From NCBI GenBank assembly GCA_964598495.1, contig CAZRBY010000004.1:62001-126000 (forward strand): 64,000 nt of DNA, given 5' to 3'. A model generated the notes under the pieces. That model saw only the letters and a list, made by a program, of their open reading frames with translations. It ran no database searches and was not told the DNA's origin. Position numbers and translations under genes: made by a program. Shown in pieces: positions 18,430-27,310 of this stretch. The DNA is from Cacconaster sp964598495. GTDB taxonomy: Bacteria > Bacteroidota > Bacteroidia > Bacteroidales > UBA932. How positions within the stretch are numbered: the first letter of the stretch is position 1; each line of letters starts with the position of its first letter.

Positions 18430-19461
18430 ATGAGAAGAAAAGTAAAATATAACGCCTTATTACTGATTGTACTGATGGTAGTTTCATGTGGAGATCCCAA
18501 ACCTGCTCCAGGCCCTGATAACCCTTCAAAAGTGAATTTTGCTAAAGGTGCTGATGTGAGTTGGGTGACGCAGATGGAAAAAGATGGCGTAAAGTTTTAC
18601 AATTCACAAGGTAAGGAGATGGAGTGTATGGCATTGCTTAAAAGCCTCGGTATGGATGCTATCCGCCTTCGCGTGTGGGTCAATCCAACCGGTGGATGGA
18701 ATGGCAAGGAGGATCTCATTGTAAAAGCCAAAAGGGCCAAGGCTCTCGGGATGCGCCTTATGATTGATTTCCATTATAGCGACAGTTGGGCGGACCCGGG
18801 AAAGCAAAATAAACCTGCAGCTTGGGTTGATCTTCCTTTTGAGGAACTCAAAGGCGCCCTTGTATCCCATACCATAGATATACTTGAGGCACTCAAAGGG
18901 GAGGGCATCTCTCCCGAATGGGTACAAGTAGGTAATGAAACCTCAGACGGAATGCTCTGGGAAGATGGTCGCGCCTCTGTCAACATCAAGAAATACACCG
19001 ATCTACACAATGCCGGCTACAGAGCTGTCAAGGAGGTCTTCCCTGACTCTAAAGTTATACTCCATATTGACAGGGGAGAAAACGGCACACATTACAACTG
19101 GCTTCTCGACGGTATGGCAATTTATGCAGCCCAGTATGATATTATCGGAATGTCTCTCTATCCCGATCCGGGCAATTGGGAGTATATCAACGAAGCATGT
19201 CTTTTAAATATGAAGGCACTCATTGCGAAATATGACAAGGATATAATGATTTGTGAAGTGGGTATGAGCTGGGACAAGCCTGAAATCTGCAAAGGTTTCC
19301 TTATAGACCTTATAGATAAAGCTCTTGAAAAAACTGACGGACGTTGTCTGGGAGTATTTTACTGGGAGCCTCAGGGATTTGTCAAATGGAGTAACTATAC
19401 TAAAGCTGCATTTAATAACGAAGGCAGGCCTACTGTGGCTCTGGATGCCTTTAAGGATTGA
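18430..19461 (+). CDS. GH53 arabinogalactan endo-beta-1,4-galactanase, lipoprotein
   Basis: The 343-residue protein has a signal peptide with lipobox VVSC followed by a Pro-rich linker. The body is GH53: FAKGADVSWVTQME, GMDAIRLRVWVNP, DFHYSDSWADPGKQ, acid/base Glu170 in QVGNETSDGMLW and nucleophile Glu276 in ICEVGMSW. It cuts the beta-1,4-galactan side chains of pectin. The start is the ATG at 18430; an upstream in-frame TTG would add residues before the signal peptide. With GH2, galK and galM just downstream it forms a galactan-to-galactose pathway. No SusC/SusD pair is present. Confidence 0.93.
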   Translation: MRRKVKYNALLLIVLMVVSCGDPKPAPGPDNPSKVNFAKGADVSWVTQMEKDGVKFYNSQGKEMECMALLKSLGMDAIRLRVWVNPTGGWNGKEDLIVKAKRAKALGMRLMIDFHYSDSWADPGKQNKPAAWVDLPFEELKGALVSHTIDILEALKGEGISPEWVQVGNETSDGMLWEDGRASVNIKKYTDLHNAGYRAVKEVFPDSKVILHIDRGENGTHYNWLLDGMAIYAAQYDIIGMSLYPDPGNWEYINEACLLNMKALIAKYDKDIMICEVGMSWDKPEICKGFLIDLIDKALEKTDGRCLGVFYWEPQGFVKWSNYTKAAFNNEGRPTVALDAFKD

Positions 19462-19482
19462 TATGAACCAAAACTTTAAAAT

Positions 19483-21984
19483 ATGAAAAAATACATTCCC
19501 CTTGCATTTCTGCTATGCATTGTAACAGCCGTTTCCTGTGATAGAGGAAATCCGCGCAGCGAAACATTACTGGAAGAGGGATGGAAGTTTTCCCTTGGGG
19601 ATTTCGAAGCAGCATCGTCTCCCGCTTTTGACGACTCTCAATGGGAAGAGGTGTGCGTTCCGCACGATTGGGCAATTTATGGTCAATTTGATGAATCAAA
19701 TGATATTGAAGTTTTTTCCTTCCGGCAAGGAGATGAAACCATTACATCATCAATGACGGGTCGTACAGGAGGACTCCCTCATGTAGGGGTCGGATGGTAT
19801 CGAAACACATTTGATCTCCGTAGTCTTGATAAGGAGAGGCAGTCTGTCTCTTTGCTATTTGATGGGGCGATGAGCGGAGCACAGGTTTGGGTCAATGGTA
19901 CTAAAGTCATAAGTTGGCCTTCCGGCTATAACTCCTTTCATTGTGATATAACACAATGGCTAAATGACGATGGTCAGGAGAATACCATTGCTGTGCGCTT
20001 GGAAAACCTACCACACTCTTCAAGGTGGTATCCGGGCGCGGGACTTTACCGCAATGTGCGCATAATCAAAACAAGCAAACTCCATATTCCGATCTGGGGT
20101 ACCTATATCACCACCCCTGAGGTCTCACGGAAAAAAGCGGAGGTCTCCATGCAGGTTGCTATCGAAGGTAGTTCCGATAAAGAGTTAAGAGTTGTTACCG
20201 AAATTCGCAATCCCAAAGGCAAAAAGGTAGCATATTCCGAGAGCTGGTTGGAAGATGCAACAGCTCAGTCGGATACGGTATTGATGAGATTTACCGTTCG
20301 CAGACCGGAACTTTGGTCACCTGAATCACCTTCTCTCTATACTGCCCATACAAACATATATGAAGGAGATGAACTTACCGATAGCTACATCACACGTTTC
20401 GGCATACGCTCTACTGAAGTTTTAAAAGAAAAGGGATTTTTCCTCAATGGGGAACCGCGTAAATTCAAGGGTGTATGCAATCACCATGACCTTGGCCCTC
20501 TTGGTGCAGCCGTCAACAGGTCGGCACTCAGACATCAGTTGGAGATGCTCAAAGATATGGGATGCGATGCAATCCGTACATCCCACAATATGCCGGCACC
20601 GGAACTTGTTGAACTTTGTGACGAGATGGGTTTCATGATGATGGTAGAGGCATTTGACGAATGGGATAAGGCAAAATGCAAGAATGGTTATCACCTCTAT
20701 TTTGATGAGTGGGCGGAGAAAGATCTGGTAAATATGATTCGCAATTTCCGCAACAATCCAAGCGTTGTAATGTGGAGTATTGGTAATGAAGTTCCTACCC
20801 AGTGTAGTGAGCAGGGCTACGAGGTTGCCGCTTTTCTTCAGGAAATATGCCATAGGGAGGATCCCTCACGCCTTGTAACTTGCGGTATGGATCAACCCCA
20901 ATGTGTTTTGGTCAACGGCTTTGCAGAGCTTATGGATGTTTTTGGAATCAATTACCACACTTCTGTTTACAAAGATGCCTTTGAGATTCTGCCTCAGCGC
21001 AATATATTAGGCTCTGAAACAGCCTCTACAGTAAGTTCCAGGGGAGTTTATAAGTTCCCTGTTGAGTTTAAGGCAGGGGCTAAATATGATGACCATCAAT
21101 CTTCCTCATACGATGTCGAGTATTGCCCGTGGTCCAATATCCCCGATATTGATTTTGCACTGGCCGAGGATTTTGAGTGGACAATGGGTCAGTTTGTTTG
21201 GACAGGATTTGATTATCTCGGCGAGCCGACTCCCTATTCTGTGGATTCCTGGCCGAATCACAGTTCGCTTTTTGGTATAATAGATCTGGCATCCATTCCA
21301 AAGGACAGATATTTTCTTTATCGTTCGCAATGGAATAAAGATGATCATACACTTCATCTCTTGCCTCATTGGAACTGGGAGGGACACGAGGGTGAGACTA
21401 TTCCTGTGATGTGTTATACCGACTTCCCTTCTGCCGAACTCTTTGTCAACGGAGTGTCGCAAGGCGTTGTAACAAAAGGCAACTATTCTCTTGCAGATAT
21501 CGACCTCTCACAAATGGATAAAGATTCTCTGATGGCGAGATACAGGCTTATATGGCCGGATGTGGTCTATCAGCCTGGTGAAATTGAAGTTGTGGCATAC
21601 AATGAAAAGGGACGTGAGAAGATGCGCAAACGTATCGTAACTGCCGGAGAACCCTGTTCGATTGTTCTTGAAACCAGTCGCAACAAAATTGATGCAGATG
21701 GCAGAGATCTGGCTTATATTTATGTCAGCATAGTGGACAAAGAGGGAAATCTCTGTCCAAATGCTTCCAATGAGATACGATTTGAAGTGAAGGGAGCAGG
21801 AGAATTCCTTGCGGTAGCAAATGGTGACCCCACCTGCCTCTATCCATTCCACGAATCGGTGATGCCAGCTTTCAGCGGTCGTTTGACGACAATAGTCCGT
21901 TCGAATGATTATCGTGGCAGCATGTCGGTAAAAGCCTTTTCTGAGGGACTTGAAACGACAGAAATCTTAATCAAGACAAATTAA
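19483..21984 (+). CDS. GH2 beta-galactosidase, lipoprotein
   Basis: The 833-residue protein starts with a lipoprotein signal (TAVSC). Domains in order: GH2 sugar-binding domain with SSRWYPGAGLYRNVRI, an immunoglobulin-like domain, the catalytic barrel with KGVCNHHDLGPLG, IRTSHNMP, acid/base Glu436 in WSIGNEVPTQ and likely nucleophile Glu512 in LGSETAST, then C-terminal Ig-like domains as in Bacteroidetes exported GH2 enzymes. In this operon it most likely removes galactose from the oligosaccharides released by the GH53 enzyme, in the periplasm. Starts 21 bp after GH53 and is followed 14 bp later by galK. Confidence 0.93.
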   Translation: MKKYIPLAFLLCIVTAVSCDRGNPRSETLLEEGWKFSLGDFEAASSPAFDDSQWEEVCVPHDWAIYGQFDESNDIEVFSFRQGDETITSSMTGRTGGLPHVGVGWYRNTFDLRSLDKERQSVSLLFDGAMSGAQVWVNGTKVISWPSGYNSFHCDITQWLNDDGQENTIAVRLENLPHSSRWYPGAGLYRNVRIIKTSKLHIPIWGTYITTPEVSRKKAEVSMQVAIEGSSDKELRVVTEIRNPKGKKVAYSESWLEDATAQSDTVLMRFTVRRPELWSPESPSLYTAHTNIYEGDELTDSYITRFGIRSTEVLKEKGFFLNGEPRKFKGVCNHHDLGPLGAAVNRSALRHQLEMLKDMGCDAIRTSHNMPAPELVELCDEMGFMMMVEAFDEWDKAKCKNGYHLYFDEWAEKDLVNMIRNFRNNPSVVMWSIGNEVPTQCSEQGYEVAAFLQEICHREDPSRLVTCGMDQPQCVLVNGFAELMDVFGINYHTSVYKDAFEILPQRNILGSETASTVSSRGVYKFPVEFKAGAKYDDHQSSSYDVEYCPWSNIPDIDFALAEDFEWTMGQFVWTGFDYLGEPTPYSVDSWPNHSSLFGIIDLASIPKDRYFLYRSQWNKDDHTLHLLPHWNWEGHEGETIPVMCYTDFPSAELFVNGVSQGVVTKGNYSLADIDLSQMDKDSLMARYRLIWPDVVYQPGEIEVVAYNEKGREKMRKRIVTAGEPCSIVLETSRNKIDADGRDLAYIYVSIVDKEGNLCPNASNEIRFEVKGAGEFLAVANGDPTCLYPFHESVMPAFSGRLTTIVRSNDYRGSMSVKAFSEGLETTEILIKTN

Positions 21985-21998
21985 AAAAGTAGAAAACA

Positions 21999-23150
21999 AT
22001 GATAGATTCAGCAATCCTAAAAAAAAGTATAAAGGAGAAATTCGGCCATTCCGATTGTTCCATTTTTTCGGCTCCGGGGCGCATCAACCTCATAGGTGAG
22101 CATACTGATTATAACGGCGGTTTCGTATTGCCTGCCTCAATAGATAAATGCATCTCCATGGCTATAGTACCCAACGGGACTTCTGCCGTAAATCTCTATT
22201 CTATCGACTACGATGATAGTGTATCATTCGATGTTAATGGCGAAAAGCCTGAGCAGCAGTGGGCTTGTTATGTTTACGGAGTGATACGGGAGATGAAGAA
22301 AAGGGGTGCATCACCGGGAGGTTTTGATGCGGTATTTGGCGGAGATATTCCCCTTGGTGCCGGAATGTCCTCTTCAGCAGCCCTCGAGTCTGTTTTCGGG
22401 ACTGCTCTCAACACCCTTTTCAAGCTTGGATTTGACAAGAAAGAGCTTGCTAAGATCGGTCAGATGACTGAACACAATTATGTGGGTGTCCGCTGCGGTA
22501 TCATGGACCAATTTGCCTCTCTTTTCGGTGAGGCAGGGAAGGTAATAAAGCTCGACTGTCGGTCGTTGGAGTATGAACTTTTCCCTTTTGAGCCCAAAGG
22601 TATCAGGCTGGTGCTTATAGATACGATGGTCAAACATTCGCTTGCATCTTCGGAGTACAACGTGCGTCGTGCCCAATGTGAAGCCGGTGTTGCAGTCATT
22701 GCAAAATACAAAGAAGGAGTTGAGTTGCTAAGAGACGTAACAATTGAGGAATTAGATGCACATAGGGATGAAATGGATCCCGAAGTTTACCGCAGATGCC
22801 ATTTCGTGATTAGTGAGAACCAGCGCCTTTTGGATGGCTGTGAGGCTTTGTCAAAGGGTGATTATGTTCTATTTGGCCAAAAAATGTTCCGCACACACGA
22901 TGGTTTGAGTAAAGAGTATGGAGTAAGTTGTGAGGAACTCGACTTTATCGTTGAGATTGCCCGAAGTGTTGAGGGAGTTCTCGGAGCGAGAATGATGGGC
23001 GGCGGATTCGGCGGCTGTGTTCTTGCTATGGTTAGGGAGAAGAACCATGATGAGTATGTTGCGCAGGTACGTGAGGCTTATCAAAAGCGCTTCCACAAGG
23101 ATCCGAGAGTGATTGATGTAGTTATTTCAGATGGAGCAAGACAATGGTAG
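21999..23150 (+). CDS. galK: Galactokinase
   Basis: The 383-residue GHMP kinase has the galactokinase signature GRINLIGEHTDYNGG, the ATP loop PLGAGMSSSAALE and the C-terminal RMMGGGFGGCVLAM. It phosphorylates alpha-D-galactose at C1, the entry to the Leloir pathway. Its stop overlaps the galM start (23144), and it follows the two galactan hydrolases, so the operon carries galactose from polymer to galactose-1-phosphate. galT and galE are not in the window. Confidence 0.96.
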   Translation: MIDSAILKKSIKEKFGHSDCSIFSAPGRINLIGEHTDYNGGFVLPASIDKCISMAIVPNGTSAVNLYSIDYDDSVSFDVNGEKPEQQWACYVYGVIREMKKRGASPGGFDAVFGGDIPLGAGMSSSAALESVFGTALNTLFKLGFDKKELAKIGQMTEHNYVGVRCGIMDQFASLFGEAGKVIKLDCRSLEYELFPFEPKGIRLVLIDTMVKHSLASSEYNVRRAQCEAGVAVIAKYKEGVELLRDVTIEELDAHRDEMDPEVYRRCHFVISENQRLLDGCEALSKGDYVLFGQKMFRTHDGLSKEYGVSCEELDFIVEIARSVEGVLGARMMGGGFGGCVLAMVREKNHDEYVAQVREAYQKRFHKDPRVIDVVISDGARQW

Positions 23151-24163
23151 ATTATGGTATAAAATATTTTACTCTCACAAACAGTAGCGGTGCAAGTGTC
23201 ATCCTCAGCAATCTGGGGGCGGGTATAATTTCGGTTATCGTGCCCGACAAGGAGGGCAATATGGCTGATGTAGCCTTGGGCTACGCAAAGCCGGCGGATT
23301 ATTTCTGTGATGGTCCCTGTATGGGAAAGGTGCCGGGAAGATATGCCAACAGGATAGCCTTCGGCAAATTTTCCCTTTCGGGGAAAGAGTATTCTCTATC
23401 AATAAATAATGGTCCCAACCATCTTCATGGAGGAGAAGGGGAAGAGTGCTGGGCAAATCGCATCTGGTTTGGTGTGCAGAACCATAACGAGGTTTCCTTT
23501 GCCCTTGAAAGTCCCGATGGTGATGCCGGATACCCAGGAAATATAATGGCTGAAGTCATCTATAGATGGGATGACGAATGTCGTCTTACAATTACCTTCC
23601 GCGCAAAAAGCGATGCAGATACGGTTATCAATCTCACCAACCACGCCTATTTTAATCTTAAAGGCGATGGTAGGGGAGATATAAAAGATCACACCTTACA
23701 ACTCGAAGCATCCAATTATCTTCCAACTGATGAAACCCTCATCCCTACCGGTTCTCCGGCTCCGGTAGAAGGTACTCCAATGGATTTTAGGAGACCTGTC
23801 AAAATAGGGAAACGTCTATTTGATGACTTTCCTGCGCTTCGTTACGGTAAGGGATACGACAATTGTTGGGCTGTGGATGGATGGGAACAGGGAGTTGTAC
23901 GCAAGGTAGCTGAACTTGCCGACCTCATAAGCGGCCGCAAACTCACTGTTAGTACCGATGCTCCGGGTATCCAGATCTATACCGGCAATTGGCTCAAGGG
24001 TTGTCCGACATCCAAGAGCGGAGTCGAGTATAACGACTATGACGGAGTGGCGCTCGAGTGTCAATCTTTTCCGGATTCTCCCAACCGGCCCAATTTCCCT
24101 TCTGCATTGCTTGCTGCAGGTGAAAATTGGCAGAGAGTTATTGAGTTCCATTTCACAAGATGA
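23144..24163 (+). CDS. galM: Aldose 1-epimerase (mutarotase)
   Basis: The 339-residue protein shows GalM landmarks: GKVPGRYANRIAFGKFSLSG, NGPNHLHGGEG, NLTNHAYFNLKGDG (catalytic His) and ALECQSFPDSPNRPNF (catalytic Glu). It converts beta- to alpha-galactose, the form used by galactokinase. The product ends in an overlap with the next gene (ATGA at 24160). No signal peptide, so cytoplasmic. Confidence 0.95.
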   Translation: MVDYGIKYFTLTNSSGASVILSNLGAGIISVIVPDKEGNMADVALGYAKPADYFCDGPCMGKVPGRYANRIAFGKFSLSGKEYSLSINNGPNHLHGGEGEECWANRIWFGVQNHNEVSFALESPDGDAGYPGNIMAEVIYRWDDECRLTITFRAKSDADTVINLTNHAYFNLKGDGRGDIKDHTLQLEASNYLPTDETLIPTGSPAPVEGTPMDFRRPVKIGKRLFDDFPALRYGKGYDNCWAVDGWEQGVVRKVAELADLISGRKLTVSTDAPGIQIYTGNWLKGCPTSKSGVEYNDYDGVALECQSFPDSPNRPNFPSALLAAGENWQRVIEFHFTR

Positions 24164-25219
24164 ATCTACATCTCTTCATAGCACGCAGGATAGGTACCGA
24201 GGGCTCCGGTAGAGGAAGGATGGGTATCATCAGCAACCGCATAGGTTCTATATCGGTAGCCGTCAGTATCCTCATCATGATAATAGCGGTGGCCATAGTG
24301 GCGGGCTTTAAATCGGAAATCCGCTCAAAGGCCACGGGTTTTATGGGCTCGATAACGTTGGTGGCGCCAGGCGAATCTCCGATCAACGAACTTTATCCTC
24401 TGAGTGACTCTTTTTCCTACAAGGAAGCAATCCTTGGTCAAAAAAATGTCAAGAGTGTGGACGGGGTGGTTTATTGTTCGGGAATGATCAAGAGTAAAGA
24501 GGATATCAACGGACTCTATTTCAAGGGGGTGGATTCTCTTTACAATCTCTCCTTTTTTGAAAATTGCCTTTATGAAGGAGAATTACCCTATTACGGCGGA
24601 AGAATCTCAAATGATGTGCTCATCTCTCGCCGTCTGGCCTCCCGTCTCGGATGCTCTACCGGAGACGATCTCATAACTTATTTCATAAAAGATGAGGTTA
24701 AAGTGAGGAAATTCCGAATCTGCNNNNNNNNNNNNNNNNNNNATGTTTACTATGCCGCTTACTCGCATTTTAAGCAATCTTTTTGACTGGCTTGCTCTTC
24801 TGGACCTCAATATGCTTATGGTATTGCTGCTGATGATGGTTGTGGCAGGTTTCAACATGATATCTGCGATACTGATTATTCTTTTTGAAAAGATATCAAT
24901 GATAGGCTTGCTAAAATCCCTCGGTATGCGCAATCGAAATATCAGCAACATTTTCTTGCTGAAAGCGGCCTCAATTGTAGGAAAAGGAATGATTTGGGGC
25001 AATATCATCGGACTTTTGCTCTGTTTCCTCCAATGGAAATTCAAAATCATCAAGCTCAATCCGACCAATTATTTCGTAAGTTTTGTGCCTATAAAGCTCT
25101 CTTTCGTGGATATTCTTTTGCTCAATATCATTTCGGCAGTAGTGATCATGCTTATCATTTCGATATCTACCCTTTTTATAAGTCGAGTAAGTCCTGACAA
25201 GACGATGCGGGTGAATTAG
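24160..25219 (+). CDS. ABC transporter permease, LolE/FtsX-like, interrupted by an assembly gap
   Basis: The first part (188 residues) has a cytoplasmic lead MNLHLFIARR, one membrane helix (ISVAVSILIMIIAVAIVAG) and the start of a periplasmic domain; after 19 N the second part has three helices with the FtsX-family block ILFEKISMIGLLKSLGMRNRNISNIFLLKA and ends RVSPDKTMRVN. This is the layout of LolC/LolE-like permeases, which extract lipoproteins from the inner membrane or act as mechanotransmission pumps. About 60-80 residues of the periplasmic domain appear missing, so the gap is longer than 19 bases. Its ATG overlaps the end of galM; the link to the galactan genes is probably only positional. 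Confidence 0.82.
24724..24742. other. Assembly gap of 19 N inside the permease gene
   Basis: Nineteen undetermined bases. The flanking protein segments belong to one permease but lack a sizeable part of the periplasmic domain, so the true gap should be some 200 bp rather than 19. Confidence 0.95.
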
Positions 25220-25221
25220 TT

Positions 25222-25295
25222 AGTTTTGAGTTCCGAGTATGTAGTCAGGAGTAGTTTTTTAGTTCTGAGTTACGAGTTGCGTGTTACTGGTTGTT
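25222..25295 (+). repeat. Degenerate heptanucleotide repeat, AGTTNNG type
   Basis: Starting just after the permease stop, ten degenerate 7-bp units of the form AGTTNNG (AGTTTTG, AGTTCCG, AGTATGT, AGTCAGG, AGTAGTT, a TTTT break, then AGTTCTG, AGTTACG, AGTTGCG and two weaker units) run in tandem. The same strand then has G/T-rich decay up to about 25320. No gene is seen in 25220-25493. Confidence 0.75.
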
Positions 25296-25325
25296 TCGGG
25301 TTGTGGGGTACACGTTGAGGGGTGT

Positions 25326-25339
25326 CAACAGCCAACCGC
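25326..25339 (+). repeat. Two CAACNGC heptads
   Basis: CAACAGC and CAACCGC in tandem. The same heptad family recurs at 26063-26097, so the two copies bracket the first half of the broken nuclease gene. Confidence 0.5.
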
Positions 25340-25493
25340 CATTTCAGATGTCTAATCTTTCATCCTAATTTTTTAAAATTGTCTTTTCAGCATGTCTTAT
25401 ATTGTGCTGTTCCATATCTTTGTGGCAGGCATTGTTGTCGTCACTGCTAATGAACTACATTAAGTCTTGTTCAAATGATAACCCTCTGACTTC

Positions 25494-26018
25494 ATGAATA
25501 AAGAGATAAAAAAGGGAGAAGATAAAGATCTGTCACTCGTTGTGCGAGCAATTGGTTCCGACTTGGAGTATACTCAAGTCCGTTTAATCGCCTCGGCAAA
25601 TGCAGATATGCTTTTTCATTACTGGAAAGTGGGACACTTCATATCCTACCACCAAAAAAAGGAGGGCTGGGGTAGTAAGGCAATTGATAGACTGTCACAT
25701 GAAATGCGTTCTAAATATCAGGACAAGAAAGGATACTCTCGTAGGAACATCTTTTACATGTGCCAATTTGCAAGTTATTACCCCTTGGGAGTGTTGAAAG
25801 AAATGAGCAAAGCAGATAGTTTACTTAAAAATCCCACCATAGAGATTGTTTTGAAGCTGACGGAAGAACTAAATCAAATTGTGCAACAACCTGTTGCACT
25901 AATTGAAGTAGCAGACAATCAGGGCGGTATGATTACGCAACCAAATATTGCACAATTCAACGAAGTGGCGGAAGAACTATCCAAGGTTATTGAAATGGAT
26001 AAAAAGGAAAACATATGA
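25494..26018 (+). pseudogene. YhcG-type (DUF1016) nuclease, N-terminal half
   Basis: 174 residues matching the N-terminal DUF1016 domain of YhcG-family proteins: LIASANADMLFHYWKVGHFISYHQKK, AIDRLSHEMRSKYQDKKGYSRRNIFYMCQFASYYP. In intact members this helical domain precedes a PDDEXK nuclease domain in one ~340-380-residue chain. Here a stop at 26016 separates it from the nuclease half, which lies in another frame from 26119. The function of the family is not settled; several members occur near restriction-modification and other defence genes. Read as a broken gene, although a split two-protein form cannot be excluded. Confidence 0.75.
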
Positions 26019-26062
26019 GCTTTATGTATAACTCATTAAGGGGAAAATATTGATAGGTATGC

Positions 26063-26097
26063 CAACCGTCAACGGCCAACAGCCAACCTCCAAGCTA
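26063..26097 (+). repeat. CAACNGC heptad tract between the YhcG halves
   Basis: Five consecutive 7-bp units: CAACCGT, CAACGGC, CAACAGC, CAACCTC, CAAGCTA. Immediately after it, CTTCAC and GTGAAG form a small 6-bp hairpin (26102-26120). The tract lies exactly where the nuclease frame is lost. Confidence 0.65.
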
Positions 26098-26118
26098 CCT
26101 ACTTCACCAACCTTGTGA

Positions 26119-26895
26119 AGGTGCGGGAGAAGCAATATTATATATATTCGCAAGCTTTATTTATGCTTTCCAAAAAGTGAAACACTGTCTCACCTTTTGA
26201 GTTGGAGTCACTATTTCGAGATTTTAAAAGCAAATGACGAGCTCGAAATTAATTTCTATGCCAAACAATGTGAAATAGAAAACTGGAGTGTTCGCGAGTT
26301 GAAACGACAAATGAAAAGTTGTCTTTTCCAACGGTTGGCATTAAGTAAAGATAAAATGGAAGTTCTATCATTGAGCCGACAAGGGCAAGAGGTACAAACT
26401 CCTAAAGACATTATAAAAGACCCCTTTGTATTAGAATTTGTAGGTATTCTTGACAAACAAGTTTATCTGGAAGGAGACTTAGAAAATAGGCTGATAGCAA
26501 ATTTGCAAGACTTTCTTTTGGAACTTGGCAAAGGATTCGCTTTTATTGGGCGACAATATAAAGTAAGTATAGGCTCGCGTAATTTTTATGTTGATTTAGT
26601 GTTTTATCACCGAATCTTAAAATGTTTTGTGCTCATTGACCTGAAACGCGGCGAAATTGAGCACAACGATATTGGACAAATGAATATGTATCTGAACTAC
26701 TTTAAGAAAGAGGAAAACACAGAAGGTGATAGTGATCCCATAGGAATACTTCTCGGCGCATACAAAGACAAAGTCTTGATTGAATATGCTACGCAAGGTA
26801 TTTCAAACCAACTATTTGTAAGTCATTACCAACTCTATTTGCCTGATAAAAAAATATTGCAAGAAGAATTGAGCAAACTTATGGAAAATGAGTAA
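26119..26895 (+). pseudogene. YhcG-type nuclease, C-terminal PDDEXK half
   Basis: The frame is open from 26119 and the protein is recognisable from about 26150 on. It contains LSWSHYFEILKANDELEINFYAKQ, NWSVRELKRQM, and the PDDEXK nuclease core with VDLVFYHRILKCFVLIDLKRG (Asp, then Asp-x-Lys) and IGQMNMYLNYF. There is no ATG near the start; a TTG at 26197 is the first plausible initiator, which again suggests a broken gene. The stop overlaps the ATG of the winged-helix ORF by 8 bp, as in an operon. Confidence 0.75.
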
Positions 26896-27310
26896 AGCCA
26901 TAATTTTTGCTTATATCAACGATTTCAATGTCGGAGATGTGTCGGAGATGAAACTCACTGACCGTCAGCTAAAAATCCTTGGTTTGGTAAAGGAATTTCC
27001 GTCAATAAGCGGTCGCCGTATGTCGGAGATATTGTCGGTTAGTCAACGCACTGCTGAACGTGATTTGGCAAAATTAAAGAAAATGGGAATTTTAAAACAT
27101 GAGGGCGAGGACAAAAATCCCGCAGCCCGCAAAACTCCACACTACCCATTCCACACTCCATACTCCATACTCCCTACTCCCTACTCCATACTCCATACTC
27201 CATACTCCATACTCCATACTCCATACTCCATACTACATACTACATACTACATACTACATACTACATACTACACACTACACACTACACACTATTCCACAAC
27301 TTGTTTGTAG
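26888..27310 (+). CDS. Winged-helix protein with a repeat-encoded tail
   Basis: About the first 80 of 140 residues form a DeoR-like helix-turn-helix: KLTDRQLKILGLVKEFPSISGRRM, SEILSVSQRTAERDLAKLKKMGILKHEG. Such a domain is typical of the C-terminus of AlbA/Schlafen-type ATP-binding proteins, so this may be a remnant of one. The rest of the chain is read from the 7-bp repeat array and consists of the 7-residue unit HTPYSIL or HTTYYIL. Because a 7-bp unit is not a multiple of three, each unit gained or lost changes the frame after the array and so the final residues. The end overlaps the mltF end by 22 bp. Confidence 0.55.
   Translation: MSKAIIFAYINDFNVGDVSEMKLTDRQLKILGLVKEFPSISGRRMSEILSVSQRTAERDLAKLKKMGILKHEGEDKNPAARKTPHYPFHTPYSILPTPYSILHTPYSILHTPYSILHTTYYILHTTYYTLHTTHYSTTCL
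27132..27292. repeat. 23-unit heptanucleotide tandem array (ATACTCC / ATACTAC)
   Basis: Twenty-three exact-length 7-bp units in blocks: four mixed units, ATACTCC x2, CTACTCC x2, ATACTCC x6, ATACTAC x6, ACACTAC x2, ACACTAT. The homogeneous blocks point to growth by slippage after point changes. On the plus strand no frame has a stop; all three frames read the same 7-residue repeat. The last unit contains the mltF stop codon. Confidence 0.95.

Noticed and set aside
27132..27292. CRISPR-like regular repeats
   Set aside because: Units are 7 bp with no spacers and no cas genes nearby; it is a simple tandem array.
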